Shown: positions 46,575-56,842 of the stretch, piece after piece
Position numbering within the stretch: position 1 is the stretch's first letter
Layout: the number at the start of each line of letters is the position of its first letter
Assembly (NCBI GenBank): GCA_014138095.1
Contig: JACGXE010000008.1
Coordinates: 159,574 to 223,573, forward strand
DNA: 64,000 bases
DNA from: Ochrobactrum sp. RH2CCR150
GTDB taxonomy: Bacteria > Pseudomonadota > Alphaproteobacteria > Rhizobiales > Rhizobiaceae
Direction: 5' to 3'
Program-made: the position numbers and the translations under genes
The notes under the pieces: model-generated
Database searches by the model: none
What the model was told of the DNA's origin: nothing
What the model saw: only the letters and a program-made list of their open reading frames with translations

Positions 46575-46723
46575 TTCACTCGCGCATTTTAGATTATTCT
46601 AATAAAAACAATAAGGTAAATACATTTACACGTATCTGGTTGCGGAGCGCAATCCCAAGTTTCAACGCTTTAGCAACGAAACAAAGATAATCTCAATGCA
46701 GGATGATGCGGCAAGGTTGGATG

Positions 46724-47092
46724 TCATTGAACTGACGCTTCCATCAGCTCTATGCGGTTTCCAAATGGATCGGAAACGTAGCAGCGATTATAATCCGCCA
46801 GAGGCTCATCTTCCGTCACGGCATATCCTGCATCGGTCAACCTTTGCACCAACGCCCTCAAGCCACCGACGATAAAAGCTGGATGCGCTTTGCGCGCCGG
46901 GACAAAATCGGGATCGACGCCCAAATGAATTTTCAGTGCGCCGTTTTCAAACCAGCAACCGCCTCTTGCGATAAGATTCTGCGGCTTGGTGACTTCCGGT
47001 AAGCCGAGAAGAGCGCCATAAAAGGCACGCGCCTTTTCTTCCCCGCCTTTCGGCATGGCCAGCTGAACATGATCGAGTTGCTTGATCCACAT
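46724..47092 (-). CDS. VOC family protein (glyoxalase/bleomycin resistance fold)
   Basis: A 122-residue single VOC domain: LDHVQLAMPKGGEEKARAFY at the N-terminus, GLPEVTKP, KIHLGVD, and the terminal DPFGNRIELMEA with the metal-ligand Glu. Such proteins include lyases, dioxygenases and resistance proteins; the substrate cannot be told. The start at 47092 has GGGAGA, and it lies 35 bp after rlmH on the same strand. Confidence 0.85.
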   Translation of the reverse strand: MWIKQLDHVQLAMPKGGEEKARAFYGALLGLPEVTKPQNLIARGGCWFENGALKIHLGVDPDFVPARKAHPAFIVGGLRALVQRLTDAGYAVTEDEPLADYNRCYVSDPFGNRIELMEASVQ

Positions 47093-47126
47093 GGTTCCGT
47101 TCTCCCGCTGTCGCGAACGGCCCGGT

Positions 47127-47609
47127 TCATGATCGATGATAAGGATGACCGGCCAGAATAGTCGCGGCGCGATAAAGCTGTTCGGCAACGAGAATGCGGG
47201 CAATCTGGTGCGGCCAGGTCAGTTCTCCCAAAGCCAGAACCAGATCGGCGCGCGACCGTAAAGCCGGGTCATGCCCATCCGGGCCGCCGATAGCAACGAT
47301 CAGCTGCCGTTTGCCGTCATCACGCATACGCCCGATGCGCTCGGCAAAAGCTTCGGAACCGAGCGCCTTGCCGCGCTCGTCCAACAGAATAAGAGCCGCG
47401 CCATTATCCAGCGCTTCATTGATGCGCTGCGCTTCTTCCGTCTTGCGCAATTCTGCCGTCTGGCCACGACTTTCCGGGATTTCGCTCACACCGGCGAATT
47501 CAAGCCCTAAAGGCGGCCCCGCTTTGGAAAAACGGTCGAAATAACGCTCGACCAACTCCCGATCGGGGCCGGCTTTCATCCGGCCCACGGCAAAAACACT
47601 CACACGCAT
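47127..47609 (-). CDS. rlmH: 23S rRNA pseudouridine1915 N3-methyltransferase
   Basis: A 160-residue SPOUT methyltransferase that modifies helix 69 of 23S rRNA. The knotted C-terminus with the AdoMet site is seen in IVAIGGPDGHD and LTWPHQIARILVAEQLYRA. The protein is complete and canonical. It sits 57 bp downstream of rsfS, the normal pairing. Confidence 0.95.
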   Translation of the reverse strand: MRVSVFAVGRMKAGPDRELVERYFDRFSKAGPPLGLEFAGVSEIPESRGQTAELRKTEEAQRINEALDNGAALILLDERGKALGSEAFAERIGRMRDDGKRQLIVAIGGPDGHDPALRSRADLVLALGELTWPHQIARILVAEQLYRAATILAGHPYHRS

Positions 47610-47666
47610 CGCGCCCTCAATATGGCAGGGAGTTAAAGCACCTGCCGGGTCGCAGCAGACGACAGA

Positions 47667-48038
47667 TCAATGGACGGTTTCCAACGCGCGTTCGTCGTCG
47701 AAATCGTCATCGAGCCATATCTTCTCGATATTGTAGAAGTCACGGACTTCCGGTCGGAAGATGTGCACGATGATATCGCCCGTGTCGATCAGGACCCAAT
47801 CGCCACTGTCTAGCCCTTCGACACGCACATTCTTGCAGCCCGCTTCATTGAGCGCCTGCAAAAGATGGTCGGCCACAGCCGTCACGTGACGGTGCGAACG
47901 GCCCGACGCGACGATCATATAATCGCCGATCGTTGATCTTCCGCGAATGTCGATGGGGATGATGGATTCTGCCTTGGAGTTTTCGAGACTGGCCAAGGCC
48001 GCGTCGAAGGTCTGGGACACGAGATCGGTCTCGTTCAT
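47667..48038 (-). CDS. rsfS: ribosome silencing factor RsfS
   Basis: A 123-residue protein that binds L14 and blocks subunit joining when nutrients are short. Conserved: DYMIVASGRSHRHVTAVADHL, GDWVLIDTGDIIVHIFRPEVRDFYNIEKIW. It is complete. A 222-bp gap separates it from nadD upstream, in which I see no gene. Confidence 0.95.
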   Translation of the reverse strand: MNETDLVSQTFDAALASLENSKAESIIPIDIRGRSTIGDYMIVASGRSHRHVTAVADHLLQALNEAGCKNVRVEGLDSGDWVLIDTGDIIVHIFRPEVRDFYNIEKIWLDDDFDDERALETVH

Positions 48039-48260
48039 CCTGACCAGTGAAGGCGCGTGGAGAGCCTTCTTCTCAAGTGCTGTTCTCAGTGTATTGCCTT
48101 TCTAACAAGAACAACCCGCTACGGCAGTAAAAGCACCGTACAGACCTAAGATAGGCAGAGTCCCTGTTTTGTTTCAAGAGTCACGACCTTGCAGGGCCGT
48201 TCACTTTTTCGATTATCTCGCTTTTTTCGCATATATCTTGTTAAAACCGTCACGGAACTA

Positions 48261-48920
48261 TCAAGATCGTGTGCCGGACTTGCGAATAGCGCTTGATGAA
48301 AGTGACGAACGCGGGCCATGGATAAAGGTCCAGGCTGGCGGCGAGCGGCGAGCCAGCATCGGCGCATATTGCTCATCGAGACGGCTGTGGGAAAAGGTCT
48401 GCGCCATGCGCGACGACAGGTAAGCCAGCGTCGAGCCGGGACGGTCGATCACCGCAATCGGGAAATTATTGGCGATTTCGCGCCAGCGCTGCCAGCGATG
48501 GAACGATGCCAGATTGTCAGCGCCCATCACCCAGACAAAATGCACGCCGGGATTGGCATCGCGGATCAGGGCCAGCGTATCGGCGGTGTAGCGCACATTG
48601 AAGGCCGCTTCGAGCGCCGTCACCTTGATGCGCGGGTCACTGGCGATTTCTTCGCTCCACCGCAGCCTCTCCGCCAGAGGGGCCAGTTCGCGCGTGTCTT
48701 TCAGCGGATTGCCCGGCGTCACCATCCACCAGAGCTGATCGAGCTTCAGTCGCCTGATGGCAATCTCCGCGACCAAAGCGTGACCGCCATGCGGCGGGTT
48801 GAACGAACCGCCAAACAGCCCAACCGCCATGCCTTTTTCGGCATGAGGCATGCGCAGATAATGCGCATCCACATCCGGATATTGTTCTTTCAGTGCGGAA
48901 AGCCCGAAGCCAAAGCGCAT
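48261..48920 (-). CDS. nadD: nicotinate-nucleotide adenylyltransferase
   Basis: A 219-residue enzyme joining nicotinate mononucleotide and ATP to deamido-NAD. The nucleotide motif GLFGGSFNPPHGGH is present (residues about 34-47), and the late SSSAIR (about 209-214) is the usual ISSTxIR variant. The first 30 residues are an extension; M31 (MAVGLFGG) would match shorter homologues. The ATG overlaps the proA stop by one base, indicating coupling. Confidence 0.93.
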   Translation of the reverse strand: MRFGFGLSALKEQYPDVDAHYLRMPHAEKGMAVGLFGGSFNPPHGGHALVAEIAIRRLKLDQLWWMVTPGNPLKDTRELAPLAERLRWSEEIASDPRIKVTALEAAFNVRYTADTLALIRDANPGVHFVWVMGADNLASFHRWQRWREIANNFPIAVIDRPGSTLAYLSSRMAQTFSHSRLDEQYAPMLARRSPPAWTFIHGPRSSLSSSAIRKSGTRS

Positions 48921-50203
48921 CAGCTTCGAATCTGCCCGTTGCCGCGAACGCGATACTTGAATGAGGTGAGCTGTTCGACACCCACCGGGCCGCGCGCATG
49001 CATCTTGCCCGTGGCAATGCCGATTTCCGCACCCATGCCGAACTCACCGCCATCGGCAAACTGCGTCGAGGCATTGTGCAGCAAAATGGCCGAGTCGATT
49101 TCATTGAAGAACCGCGCAACCGCTTCCGCATCCTCGGCGACGATGGCTTCGGTATGATGTGAGGAATAGCGGTTGATGTGCCGGATCGCACCATCGACGC
49201 CATCGACAAGCGTGACTGAAATGATCGCATCCAGATATTCGGTGGACCAGTCTTCTTCACTCGCCGCAATGGCTGCTGGATAAAGCGCCTTCACCTCGTG
49301 GCTGCCGCGAATTTCGCAGCCCTTGGCGGCCAGATCTTCAAGGATCGGCACGAGATGCGTCGAGGCGACGGCGCAATCCACCAGCAGCGTTTCCGCCGAT
49401 CCGCAAATGCCCGTACGCCGCATCTTGGCATTGACCGCAATGTTGCGCGCCATGTCGAGATCGGCAGTCTTGTCGACATAAAGATGGCAGATGCCTTCCA
49501 GATGCGCGAAAACCGGCACACGCGCTTCCGATTGGACGCGCGCGACAAGGCTTTTGCCGCCGCGTGGGACAATCACGTCGATAGCGCCGTCGAGCCCTTT
49601 CAGCATTTCACCGACCGCCGCACGATCGGTCACCGGCACGATCTGGATAGCGTCGGCAGGCAGGCCGCCAGCTTCCAGTCCAGTCACCAGTGCCTTGTGA
49701 ATAGCCGCAGACGAATGGGCCGAATCCGATCCGCCGCGCAGGATCACCGCATTGCCAGCCTTGAGGCAGAGCGCACCGGCATCAGCCGTTACATTCGGAC
49801 GGCTTTCATAAATGACGCCGATCACACCAAGCGGCGTGCGCACGCGCTCGATATGCAGACCATTGGGACGATCCCATTCGGCAATCACCGCACCAACAGG
49901 ATCAGGCAATGCTGCAATGGCGCGGATGCCTTCCGCGATCCCCTCAATGCGCTTGTCATCGAGCGTCAGGCGATCCACGAAGGAAGCAGCCATTCCACTC
50001 TGGGCGGCATTGGCCAGATCAAGCTTATTAGCCTCGAGGATGGCGTCGCGGCTTTGGAGAATAGCGCCGGCTGCCGCCAGAAGGGCCTTGTTCTTCTGCT
50101 CCGCGCCAGCAATCGCCAGTGGTGCTGCGGCGGCTTTCGCCTTGCGGCCCACTTCGGCCATGATCGCGGCTATGTCGCTTCCAGCTTCCACTTTATTCAG
50201 CAT
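48920..50203 (-). CDS. proA: gamma-glutamyl phosphate reductase
   Basis: A 427-residue NADPH-dependent enzyme of proline synthesis, reducing glutamyl phosphate to the semialdehyde. Family blocks [30 protein letters not shown] and VPRGGKSLV are present, with the catalytic Cys in the [14 protein letters not shown] region (about residue 277). GGGAGAGG lies upstream. It follows proB by 20 bp. Confidence 0.96.
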   Translation of the reverse strand: MLNKVEAGSDIAAIMAEVGRKAKAAAAPLAIAGAEQKNKALLAAAGAILQSRDAILEANKLDLANAAQSGMAASFVDRLTLDDKRIEGIAEGIRAIAALPDPVGAVIAEWDRPNGLHIERVRTPLGVIGVIYESRPNVTADAGALCLKAGNAVILRGGSDSAHSSAAIHKALVTGLEAGGLPADAIQIVPVTDRAAVGEMLKGLDGAIDVIVPRGGKSLVARVQSEARVPVFAHLEGICHLYVDKTADLDMARNIAVNAKMRRTGICGSAETLLVDCAVASTHLVPILEDLAAKGCEIRGSHEVKALYPAAIAASEEDWSTEYLDAIISVTLVDGVDGAIRHINRYSSHHTEAIVAEDAEAVARFFNEIDSAILLHNASTQFADGGEFGMGAEIGIATGKMHARGPVGVEQLTSFKYRVRGNGQIRS

Positions 50204-50223
50204 CCTCTCCCGCCTTTCAGTGT

Positions 50224-51369
50224 TTAGGCATCTTCCGTCTCGGTTGCCACGGCTGCGCCGCGCACCACGAGATCATTGCGATGGATCATTGCCGCACGGG
50301 CATCATAGCCAAGAATGGTGCTGATCTCATCGCTTTTATGCCCGGCAATCTTGCGCGCATCCTCGGCATCGTAAGCGATCAGCCCACGTGCAATCTCACG
50401 ACCGTCTTCATTGAGCACAGCCACCGTATCACCGCGCTCGAAATGACCGTCAACGTCCCTCACGCCTGCAGGCAAAAGCGACTTGCCCGATTTCAGCGCC
50501 TTGGCAGCGCCTGCATCGATCGTGAGACGGCCCGCCGGCTCCAGATTGCCGGAAATCCATGTTTTCCAGGCATTGACCGGGGCACGCGCAGCTTCGAACA
50601 GGGTGGCACGCTCACCGCGATCAATCGCCGAAAGCGGTCCCATGCGGATACCGGACGTGATGATCATCGCTGTTCCAGCGGCATTGGCGATCTTGCCCGC
50701 ATCGAGCTTGGTCTTCATGCCCCCGCGCGACAGTTCCGAAGCCGCAGCGCCTGCCATGGCCTCGATCTGCGGGGTGATGGTTTCCACCAGCGGCAGAAAC
50801 GCGGCATCCGGGTTCTTGTGCGGCGGCGCCGTATAAAGCCCGTCAATGTCGGAAAGCAGGATCAGAAGGTCAGCGCCCATCATGGTCGCCACGCGGGCGG
50901 CCAGACGATCATTGTCGCCATAGCGAATTTCTGTTGTCGCCACCGTGTCGTTTTCATTGATGACCGGAACGGCCTTGAGCTTCAAAAGCGTCTCGATGGT
51001 CGCGCGCGCATTGAGATAACGACGGCGCTCTTCGGTGTCGGAAAGTGTCACCAGAATCTGGCCCGACTTGATGCCATGACCACCAAGCACGTCGGCATAG
51101 GCCTTGGCCAGTGCGATCTGACCGGCAGCCGCGGCTGCCTGACTTTCCTCAAGTTTCAGCGCTTTCTTCGGCAGGCCGAGCACAGTGCGCCCCAGCGCGA
51201 TAGCCCCGGATGAGACCACCAACACCTCGACGCCTGCGTGATGCAGGGCGGCAATGTCCTGCCCCAGGCTTTCCAGCCATTCGCGCTTCAGGCCCTTGGC
51301 GCGATCCACCAGAAGAGCGGAACCAATTTTTACAACAATGCGGCGATAGTCTTTCAGTTGCTTCAGCAT
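50224..51369 (-). CDS. proB: glutamate 5-kinase
   Basis: A 381-residue kinase for the first step of proline synthesis. The amino-acid kinase domain shows [22 protein letters not shown] and [26 protein letters not shown]; residues about 280-370 are a PUA domain. GAGAGG precedes the ATG at 51369. It is followed closely by proA; obgE lies upstream by 28 bp. Confidence 0.96.
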   Translation of the reverse strand: MLKQLKDYRRIVVKIGSALLVDRAKGLKREWLESLGQDIAALHHAGVEVLVVSSGAIALGRTVLGLPKKALKLEESQAAAAAGQIALAKAYADVLGGHGIKSGQILVTLSDTEERRRYLNARATIETLLKLKAVPVINENDTVATTEIRYGDNDRLAARVATMMGADLLILLSDIDGLYTAPPHKNPDAAFLPLVETITPQIEAMAGAAASELSRGGMKTKLDAGKIANAAGTAMIITSGIRMGPLSAIDRGERATLFEAARAPVNAWKTWISGNLEPAGRLTIDAGAAKALKSGKSLLPAGVRDVDGHFERGDTVAVLNEDGREIARGLIAYDAEDARKIAGHKSDEISTILGYDARAAMIHRNDLVVRGAAVATETEDA

Positions 51370-51397
51370 GCTTTCATTCCTCTCGCCGCATTCAGCC

Positions 51398-52429
<1,032 letters not shown>

Positions 52430-52546
52430 TTACCTCTTGCGGCGCAATCGCGCCTTAAACCCGGGCCCGCGCATCATCTTGCGCGAGCCAAATTGCAATT
52501 ACAGCAAAACCCGTTTCCTGCAAACAGTTGCAGTGGTTGGATTTCA

Positions 52547-53101
52547 TCAGAACTTGTCTTTCCAGACAGGTTCGCTGAAGTCGATATAGAGCAGTTCCTG
52601 ATCCAGATACTGCCCTTGCACAAAAAGCGACTTCGGCTCAAGCCCGTAGGTCTTGAAGCCGAGCGCATGATAGATCCGCTTTGCCGGTTCGTTCGTCGCC
52701 ACCACCTTGGCATCGAGAAGCACAACCTGTGCCGCGGAATGTTCGATCACTTTTTGAACCAGAGCCTTGCCCAGTTCCAGCCCGCGCGCTTCCGGCGCTA
52801 CAAACACGCCCCAAAGCGTTCCGCGATGGCGCTCGGATTTGCGGTCGTGGCGAAACATACCTGCCGTACCCAGCAGATTTTCACCGTCGAATGCGCCAAA
52901 GATAATGTTGCCATCCACCTGCTCCAGACGACGCGCAAACACGCTGTCGGAATAGGCATTTTCTTCCTCGAAGCTCGATCCGAAGGACATCGGCGCGCGG
53001 CTCAGCGCACTCAATCTGATAGCGCGATAGCGATGCAGGTCGCCCTTGTCGAGGGCGCGCACCACAATCTTTTCGGGTGCACTCACATAAGCGTCGTTCA
53101 T
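52547..53101 (-). CDS. GNAT family N-acetyltransferase
   Basis: A 184-residue acetyltransferase with the acetyl-CoA site GVFVAPEARGLELGKALVQKVIEHS and the late RIYHALGFKTYGLEPKSL. Either the ATG at 53101, which has GGGG at good spacing, or one four codons upstream may start it. Substrate unknown. It lies 123 bp upstream of obgE. Confidence 0.85.
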   Translation of the reverse strand: MNDAYVSAPEKIVVRALDKGDLHRYRAIRLSALSRAPMSFGSSFEEENAYSDSVFARRLEQVDGNIIFGAFDGENLLGTAGMFRHDRKSERHRGTLWGVFVAPEARGLELGKALVQKVIEHSAAQVVLLDAKVVATNEPAKRIYHALGFKTYGLEPKSLFVQGQYLDQELLYIDFSEPVWKDKF

Positions 53102-53179
53102 TGCATTCCCCATTCTCTTTATTATTTTCTCGACCATCTGCCGAAAACCACTTCATGCTTTTCGGGACGTGTTCATGGC

Positions 53180-53202
53180 GGCCCTGCGAAACACGCAGGG
53201 CC
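53180..53202 (-). terminator. hairpin downstream of the RimJ-like GNAT gene
   Basis: GGCCCTGCG (53180-53188) pairs with CGCAGGGCC (53194-53202) across a five-base loop, 8 bp past the stop. No T-run is visible on the minus strand. Confidence 0.5.
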
Positions 53203-53210
53203 TTGTGTTC

Positions 53211-53894
53211 TTATGACTGCCAACTTCTCAGGCCGATCCAGGTGCGCCGGTCGAGAACATAGCGTTCAACGGGCACGTTTCCGGCAGCAAGCGTATCCGA
53301 CATGCCCATATTGCTGAACTGGAAACCGCACTTGTGGATCACACGACGCGATCCATTGTTGGTCGCCCGGCAGGAAATATGCAGGCGGTCGATCGCCGTC
53401 GCCCGAAACACCAGATCGATCAACGAATGGGCGGCTTCGGTGGCAAAGCCATCCCCCCAATAGGGCTCGCCCAGCCAGTAGCCGATCTCCAGACCGTCGC
53501 CATGTTTATTCGCATGAATGCCGCAACAGCCCATAAAGATGCCGGTCTCGGCTTGCGTAATGGCGTAGATGCAATTGCCCATCTCGCCTTTTCGCACGCG
53601 CTCGACAAAGTCGACGGCATTCTCACGCGTGTATGGATGCGGCATGCGAGTGAGCATGCCTGAGACGCGAAGATTGTTGGCAAGATAGGAAATGGCATCT
53701 ACGTCTTCGACATGCGGCGGGCGCAGAACCAGCCTTTCGGTGACCAAGACGGGGCAATCTAGCTCAGGGGCTAACTCAGGAGCCAACTCGGGCTCCAGAT
53801 CAGCTGCCAGACCGGGGGAGAAATCGGCGAAACGCTCTCTCCGGCTCGTACAGCTTTCTGCGTAACTATCTTCTTCTAAAACGTCGACAACCAT
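53211..53894 (-). CDS. GNAT acetyltransferase, RimJ/RimL type
   Basis: A 227-residue protein. The RimJ-like domain shows TERLVLRPPHVEDVDAISYL, GYWLGEPYWGDGFATEAAHSLID and the late RVIHKCGFQ. Before it is a 45-residue acidic segment containing PELAPELAPELD, with matching short nucleotide repeats, absent from most relatives. GGAGGACAGACAA precedes the ATG at 53894. A strong terminator ends 23 bases upstream of this start. Confidence 0.85.
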   Translation of the reverse strand: MVVDVLEEDSYAESCTSRRERFADFSPGLAADLEPELAPELAPELDCPVLVTERLVLRPPHVEDVDAISYLANNLRVSGMLTRMPHPYTRENAVDFVERVRKGEMGNCIYAITQAETGIFMGCCGIHANKHGDGLEIGYWLGEPYWGDGFATEAAHSLIDLVFRATAIDRLHISCRATNNGSRRVIHKCGFQFSNMGMSDTLAAGNVPVERYVLDRRTWIGLRSWQS

Positions 53895-53916
53895 TTGTCT
53901 GTCCTCCAGATGCAAA

Positions 53917-53945
53917 AAGGGAAGATGGTGGCCCCATCTTCCCTT
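53917..53945 (-). terminator. intrinsic terminator of rplU-rpmA
   Basis: A perfect 12-bp inverted repeat (AAGGGAAGATGG with CCATCTTCCCTT), loop of five bases, followed on the minus strand by TTTTT. It ends the ribosomal-protein unit 69 bp past rpmA. Confidence 0.88.
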
Positions 53946-54013
53946 CGATCTTTTGGCTAGGCTGCCATATACACCGGGTCCGATGGGACGCCGGTGGTTT
54001 TAAGAGGCCCGGC

Positions 54014-54283
54014 TTACTCTGCTGCTTCCGCGATCGGGTCTACCGATACGTACGTGCGGCCGTTGGCTTTCGTACGGAAAGATACGGAACCGTTCGTGGT
54101 TGCAAAAATAGTGTGGTCCTTGCCGAGGCCAACATTGGCGCCCGGATGCCACTTCGTGCCGCGTTGACGCACGATGATGTTGCCAGCGAGCACAGCTTCG
54201 CCGCCAAACTTCTTCACGCCAAGGCGTTTGGATTCTGAATCGCGACCGTTACGCGAGGAACCGCCAGCTTTTTTGTGTGCCAT
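54014..54283 (-). CDS. rpmA: 50S ribosomal protein L27
   Basis: An 89-residue ribosomal protein, canonical throughout ([24 protein letters not shown], then [25 protein letters not shown]). There is no long N-terminal leader peptide of the Firmicutes type. It follows rplU by 25 bp. Confidence 0.97.
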   Translation of the reverse strand: MAHKKAGGSSRNGRDSESKRLGVKKFGGEAVLAGNIIVRQRGTKWHPGANVGLGKDHTIFATTNGSVSFRTKANGRTYVSVDPIAEAAE

Positions 54284-54308
54284 TGGTGTTCTCCTTTAAT
54301 CTCTCTAC

Positions 54309-54737
54309 TTACTCAGCCGACTCGGCCTTGGCTGCAGCCTTCTTAGGCGCTGCCTTCTTCGGCTTTGCGGCTTCGCCTTCAGCGGCTTCTGCCTTCGGAG
54401 CCTTCTTCTCAGCGGCCTTCTTCGAAGGCTTTGCGCCGTCGGTGAGGATCTCCGAGATGCGGATGGTCGTCAGTTCCTGACGATGACCACGGGTGCGCTT
54501 CGAATTCTGACGACGACGCTTCTTGAAGGCGATGACCTTGCGAGCACGGCCCTGTTCGACGACTTCGGCGGTCACAAGAGCGCCTGCGACGACTGGTGCG
54601 CCAATGGTCGTGCCGACCATCAGAACTTCTGCGAATTCTACGATGTCACCGGCTTCGCCAGCAACTTTTTCGACCTTGATCAGGTCATTTGCGGCAACGC
54701 GATACTGCTTGCCACCGGTCTTGATGACTGCGAACAT
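54309..54737 (-). CDS. rplU: 50S ribosomal protein L21
   Basis: A 142-residue ribosomal protein. Residues 1-100 are canonical ([20 protein letters not shown], then [16 protein letters not shown]). The last 40 form a Lys/Ala/Glu tail, longer than in E. coli L21 (103 aa). It leads the rplU-rpmA pair and has a clear sigma-70-type promoter upstream. Confidence 0.97.
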   Translation of the reverse strand: MFAVIKTGGKQYRVAANDLIKVEKVAGEAGDIVEFAEVLMVGTTIGAPVVAGALVTAEVVEQGRARKVIAFKKRRRQNSKRTRGHRQELTTIRISEILTDGAKPSKKAAEKKAPKAEAAEGEAAKPKKAAPKKAAAKAESAE

Positions 54738-55087
54738 TTGTTGTCCTTTCGGTTGTTCGGTCCGGCTCTCATTTCCACGACATTAGCGCCGAAGTGATGG
54801 GCCGTCTTTTTATCAGTCGGTTAAGTGAAGGGCTTGCACCCCTTGATCGCGGCCCGGAAACTCGGAAATCCTCAATCAAAACAATAGGCGCGGACTGCCC
54901 CACGCCTAAGGTCTGGTGCTTATAGGTTCGGAACGTGGGAAAAGTCAAGAATTTTCACGAGAGATTGCAAATTAGGTCTTGTCTAATTGCAATCAGCCCG
55001 CTATTGAGCCGCTACACACTTAGCATTCGCTTTTGATGCTGTTTGACGGTGCGGTTATATAGATCGTTTTACCGGATTGCACAATGC
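54738..55087. other. intergenic region between rplU and tRNA-Ser
   Basis: 350 bp. It holds the rplU promoter, a leader of about 170 nt and an inverted repeat at 54963-54994 (GATTGCA and ATTAG pairing with CTAAT and TGCAATC, one-base bulge). No gene is seen. Confidence 0.5.
54919..54948 (-). promoter_or_regulatory. rplU-rpmA promoter
   Basis: On the minus strand TTGACT (54943-54948), an 18-base spacer, and TATAAG (54919-54924), giving near-consensus -35 and -10 boxes. The transcript would start about 170 bases upstream of rplU. Confidence 0.7.
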
Positions 55088-55177
<90 letters not shown>

Positions 55178-55373
55178 TTTGTTTAATTAAATCAAATACT
55201 TAGATGGATTTCTATAGTTTTTGTGCGCTTTCAAATATCCCGCTTACTGTCACGATATGAACAAGGCCGCGCTTGCGGCACGCAGGAAAGCTTTCCAGAG
55301 GCCATTTGTTTTATAACGAGACGCCGCCTTGGCACGATTCCCCAGCATGATCATGCTGCCCATCGAAAAAATA
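55178..55373. other. junction region right of tRNA-Ser
   Basis: About 200 bp, AT-rich directly after the tRNA. No gene or clear repeat of the tRNA end is seen. Confidence 0.4.
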
Positions 55374-56027
55374 TCATAAGCCATAAGGATCAATTCCGAC
55401 TGACGCGCCTTTTAATTCCCGCTTTGCAAGGACGATGAATTCTTCCCAAGATTTTGCTAAGTTAGATGTCATTTGGTTAAGCAACGCGATCTTCCCCATG
55501 ACTTCCTTGTAAACATCATCTGGCACCCAACGCTCATCTGCGGTTCGCCAAGTCATTCGCCCTCGACCATCTGCGGTGTAAAGAGAATAGAGATCGTCAA
55601 GAAAGGTGTCAGAATCTTCACAAAACTTCACGTAGAGCCGCTGTATTTTCTCGTTATGAAAAGGGAATATGTCGTCTTGCCGAAAGTAAATAATGTCCCG
55701 AAGTCCGTTATAGGCGTCATCGTTCATATACGTTTCAATTGCATGCTCTCTCAATATATAGAATTGTCGCCTGTCCACAATTTTTAGAAGTGAGTTGAGT
55801 TTTCTGACATCATCCACCAACAAATTGTTTTTCATGCCGGTGTCATTAGCGAAATCCGCAAGCTCGATGCCCAACCACGTAACGAGTGATCCGATCAAGA
55901 GGATTACGCCCGCGATATTCAGATTATGAAAGTCAATCGGCCATTGCACCCAGATAAGTGACCCCATGACAGCCAAGCAGGATCCAATTCGTGCTAGCTT
56001 ACTCGGATGTTCGGGGATTGCGCGCAT
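55374..56027 (-). CDS. hypothetical membrane protein
   Basis: A 217-residue protein with two N-terminal membrane segments (about 13-28 and 37-55) and a soluble C-terminal part rich in charged and aromatic residues (FYILREHAIETYMNDDAYNGLRDIIYFRQDD). I do not recognise a family. AGGAG lies 11 bases before the ATG. It is the first gene after tRNA-Ser and runs toward it. Codon use is a little more AT-rich than in the housekeeping genes. Nothing in the sequence assigns a function. Confidence 0.65.
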   Translation of the reverse strand: MRAIPEHPSKLARIGSCLAVMGSLIWVQWPIDFHNLNIAGVILLIGSLVTWLGIELADFANDTGMKNNLLVDDVRKLNSLLKIVDRRQFYILREHAIETYMNDDAYNGLRDIIYFRQDDIFPFHNEKIQRLYVKFCEDSDTFLDDLYSLYTADGRGRMTWRTADERWVPDDVYKEVMGKIALLNQMTSNLAKSWEEFIVLAKRELKGASVGIDPYGL

Positions 56028-56068
56028 GTAGAATAACTCCTAATAAATCTGTCGACCGCATCTCCAGC

Positions 56069-56833
56069 TCAGCACTTCCAAAACCGCACCGGGTTTTGAA
56101 CATGCTTCAATTCTGGATTCGTAATCTGCTTCCCCCGGTTTCCTACATACAGTTCCCAAACACTTTCCGGTGCTTCTTTGCCAATAAATCCAAATCGATG
56201 CCCCTCAGCGTCTGAGGCGTGTGGCACATCTGAGAAATTTTCAAGCGTCGCGGGTAGCCAAATCTCAGGCGAGAACACTCCAACGGCCACACCTCGGACG
56301 ACTGCAACTACGTAAGTGGCATTCTCCGCCCGATTCTTATTGATGCGCCAGCAGTATCGGGTGAGATCATACATCGCTTTTCGATTGAAACGCTCCTCAA
56401 GCTTGTTGATGCAAATAAGGACCAAGCTTTCTGTAGGTTCAATCGGGAACTCAGGAAGACTGTATTTGTCGATTAATTCGATGTGGTTCATCGGACCACG
56501 ATCAGTGCTTGCATGACCACCTTGAATGTTGGTTAATCCGGGATAAGCATCGATCAGAGCCGCTTCTACTTCGAATATCGCTTCGTCCGGAATTTCGTGC
56601 CTGTGAATGACGTGGGTGACCGAAAGACCGGCATTCTTGATTGCCCGAATACGATCCAGCTTTGCGCCAAGGATTTGATCACCGTCGCCGTCGCCAGCGG
56701 CAACGCCTGCAGCATGGTCAAACACACGGTTACCTTTTCCTTTTCCGACATAAAACGTCTCGCCGTTGCGCGGATCGATTAGTCGATAGACATAATTGCC
56801 AAGCTTCTCGCAAACTTCTTCAGAAAAACGCAT
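56069..56833 (-). CDS. GIY-YIG domain protein (LEM-3-like/COG3680 type)
   Basis: A 254-residue protein. Residues about 12-105 form a GIY-YIG nuclease domain: NYVYRLIDP as the GIY strand, FYVGKGKGNRVFDH as the YIG strand with following Arg, and EAALIDAYPGLTNIQGG with the metal-binding Glu. The pattern matches the LEM-3-like branch, whose animal member cuts DNA and whose bacterial members are uncharacterised. The C-terminal half is unassigned (VVRGVAVGVFSPEIW). It is 9 bp from the exported gene upstream on the same strand. Confidence 0.82.
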   Translation of the reverse strand: MRFSEEVCEKLGNYVYRLIDPRNGETFYVGKGKGNRVFDHAAGVAAGDGDGDQILGAKLDRIRAIKNAGLSVTHVIHRHEIPDEAIFEVEAALIDAYPGLTNIQGGHASTDRGPMNHIELIDKYSLPEFPIEPTESLVLICINKLEERFNRKAMYDLTRYCWRINKNRAENATYVVAVVRGVAVGVFSPEIWLPATLENFSDVPHASDAEGHRFGFIGKEAPESVWELYVGNRGKQITNPELKHVQNPVRFWKC

Positions 56834-56842
56834 CGTTACATC

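Noticed and set aside
55040..55070. TTGACG-GTGCGGTTATATAGA before tRNA-Ser as a promoter
   Set aside because: The spacing between the two boxes is far too short for a normal sigma-70 promoter, though TTGACG may belong to another arrangement.
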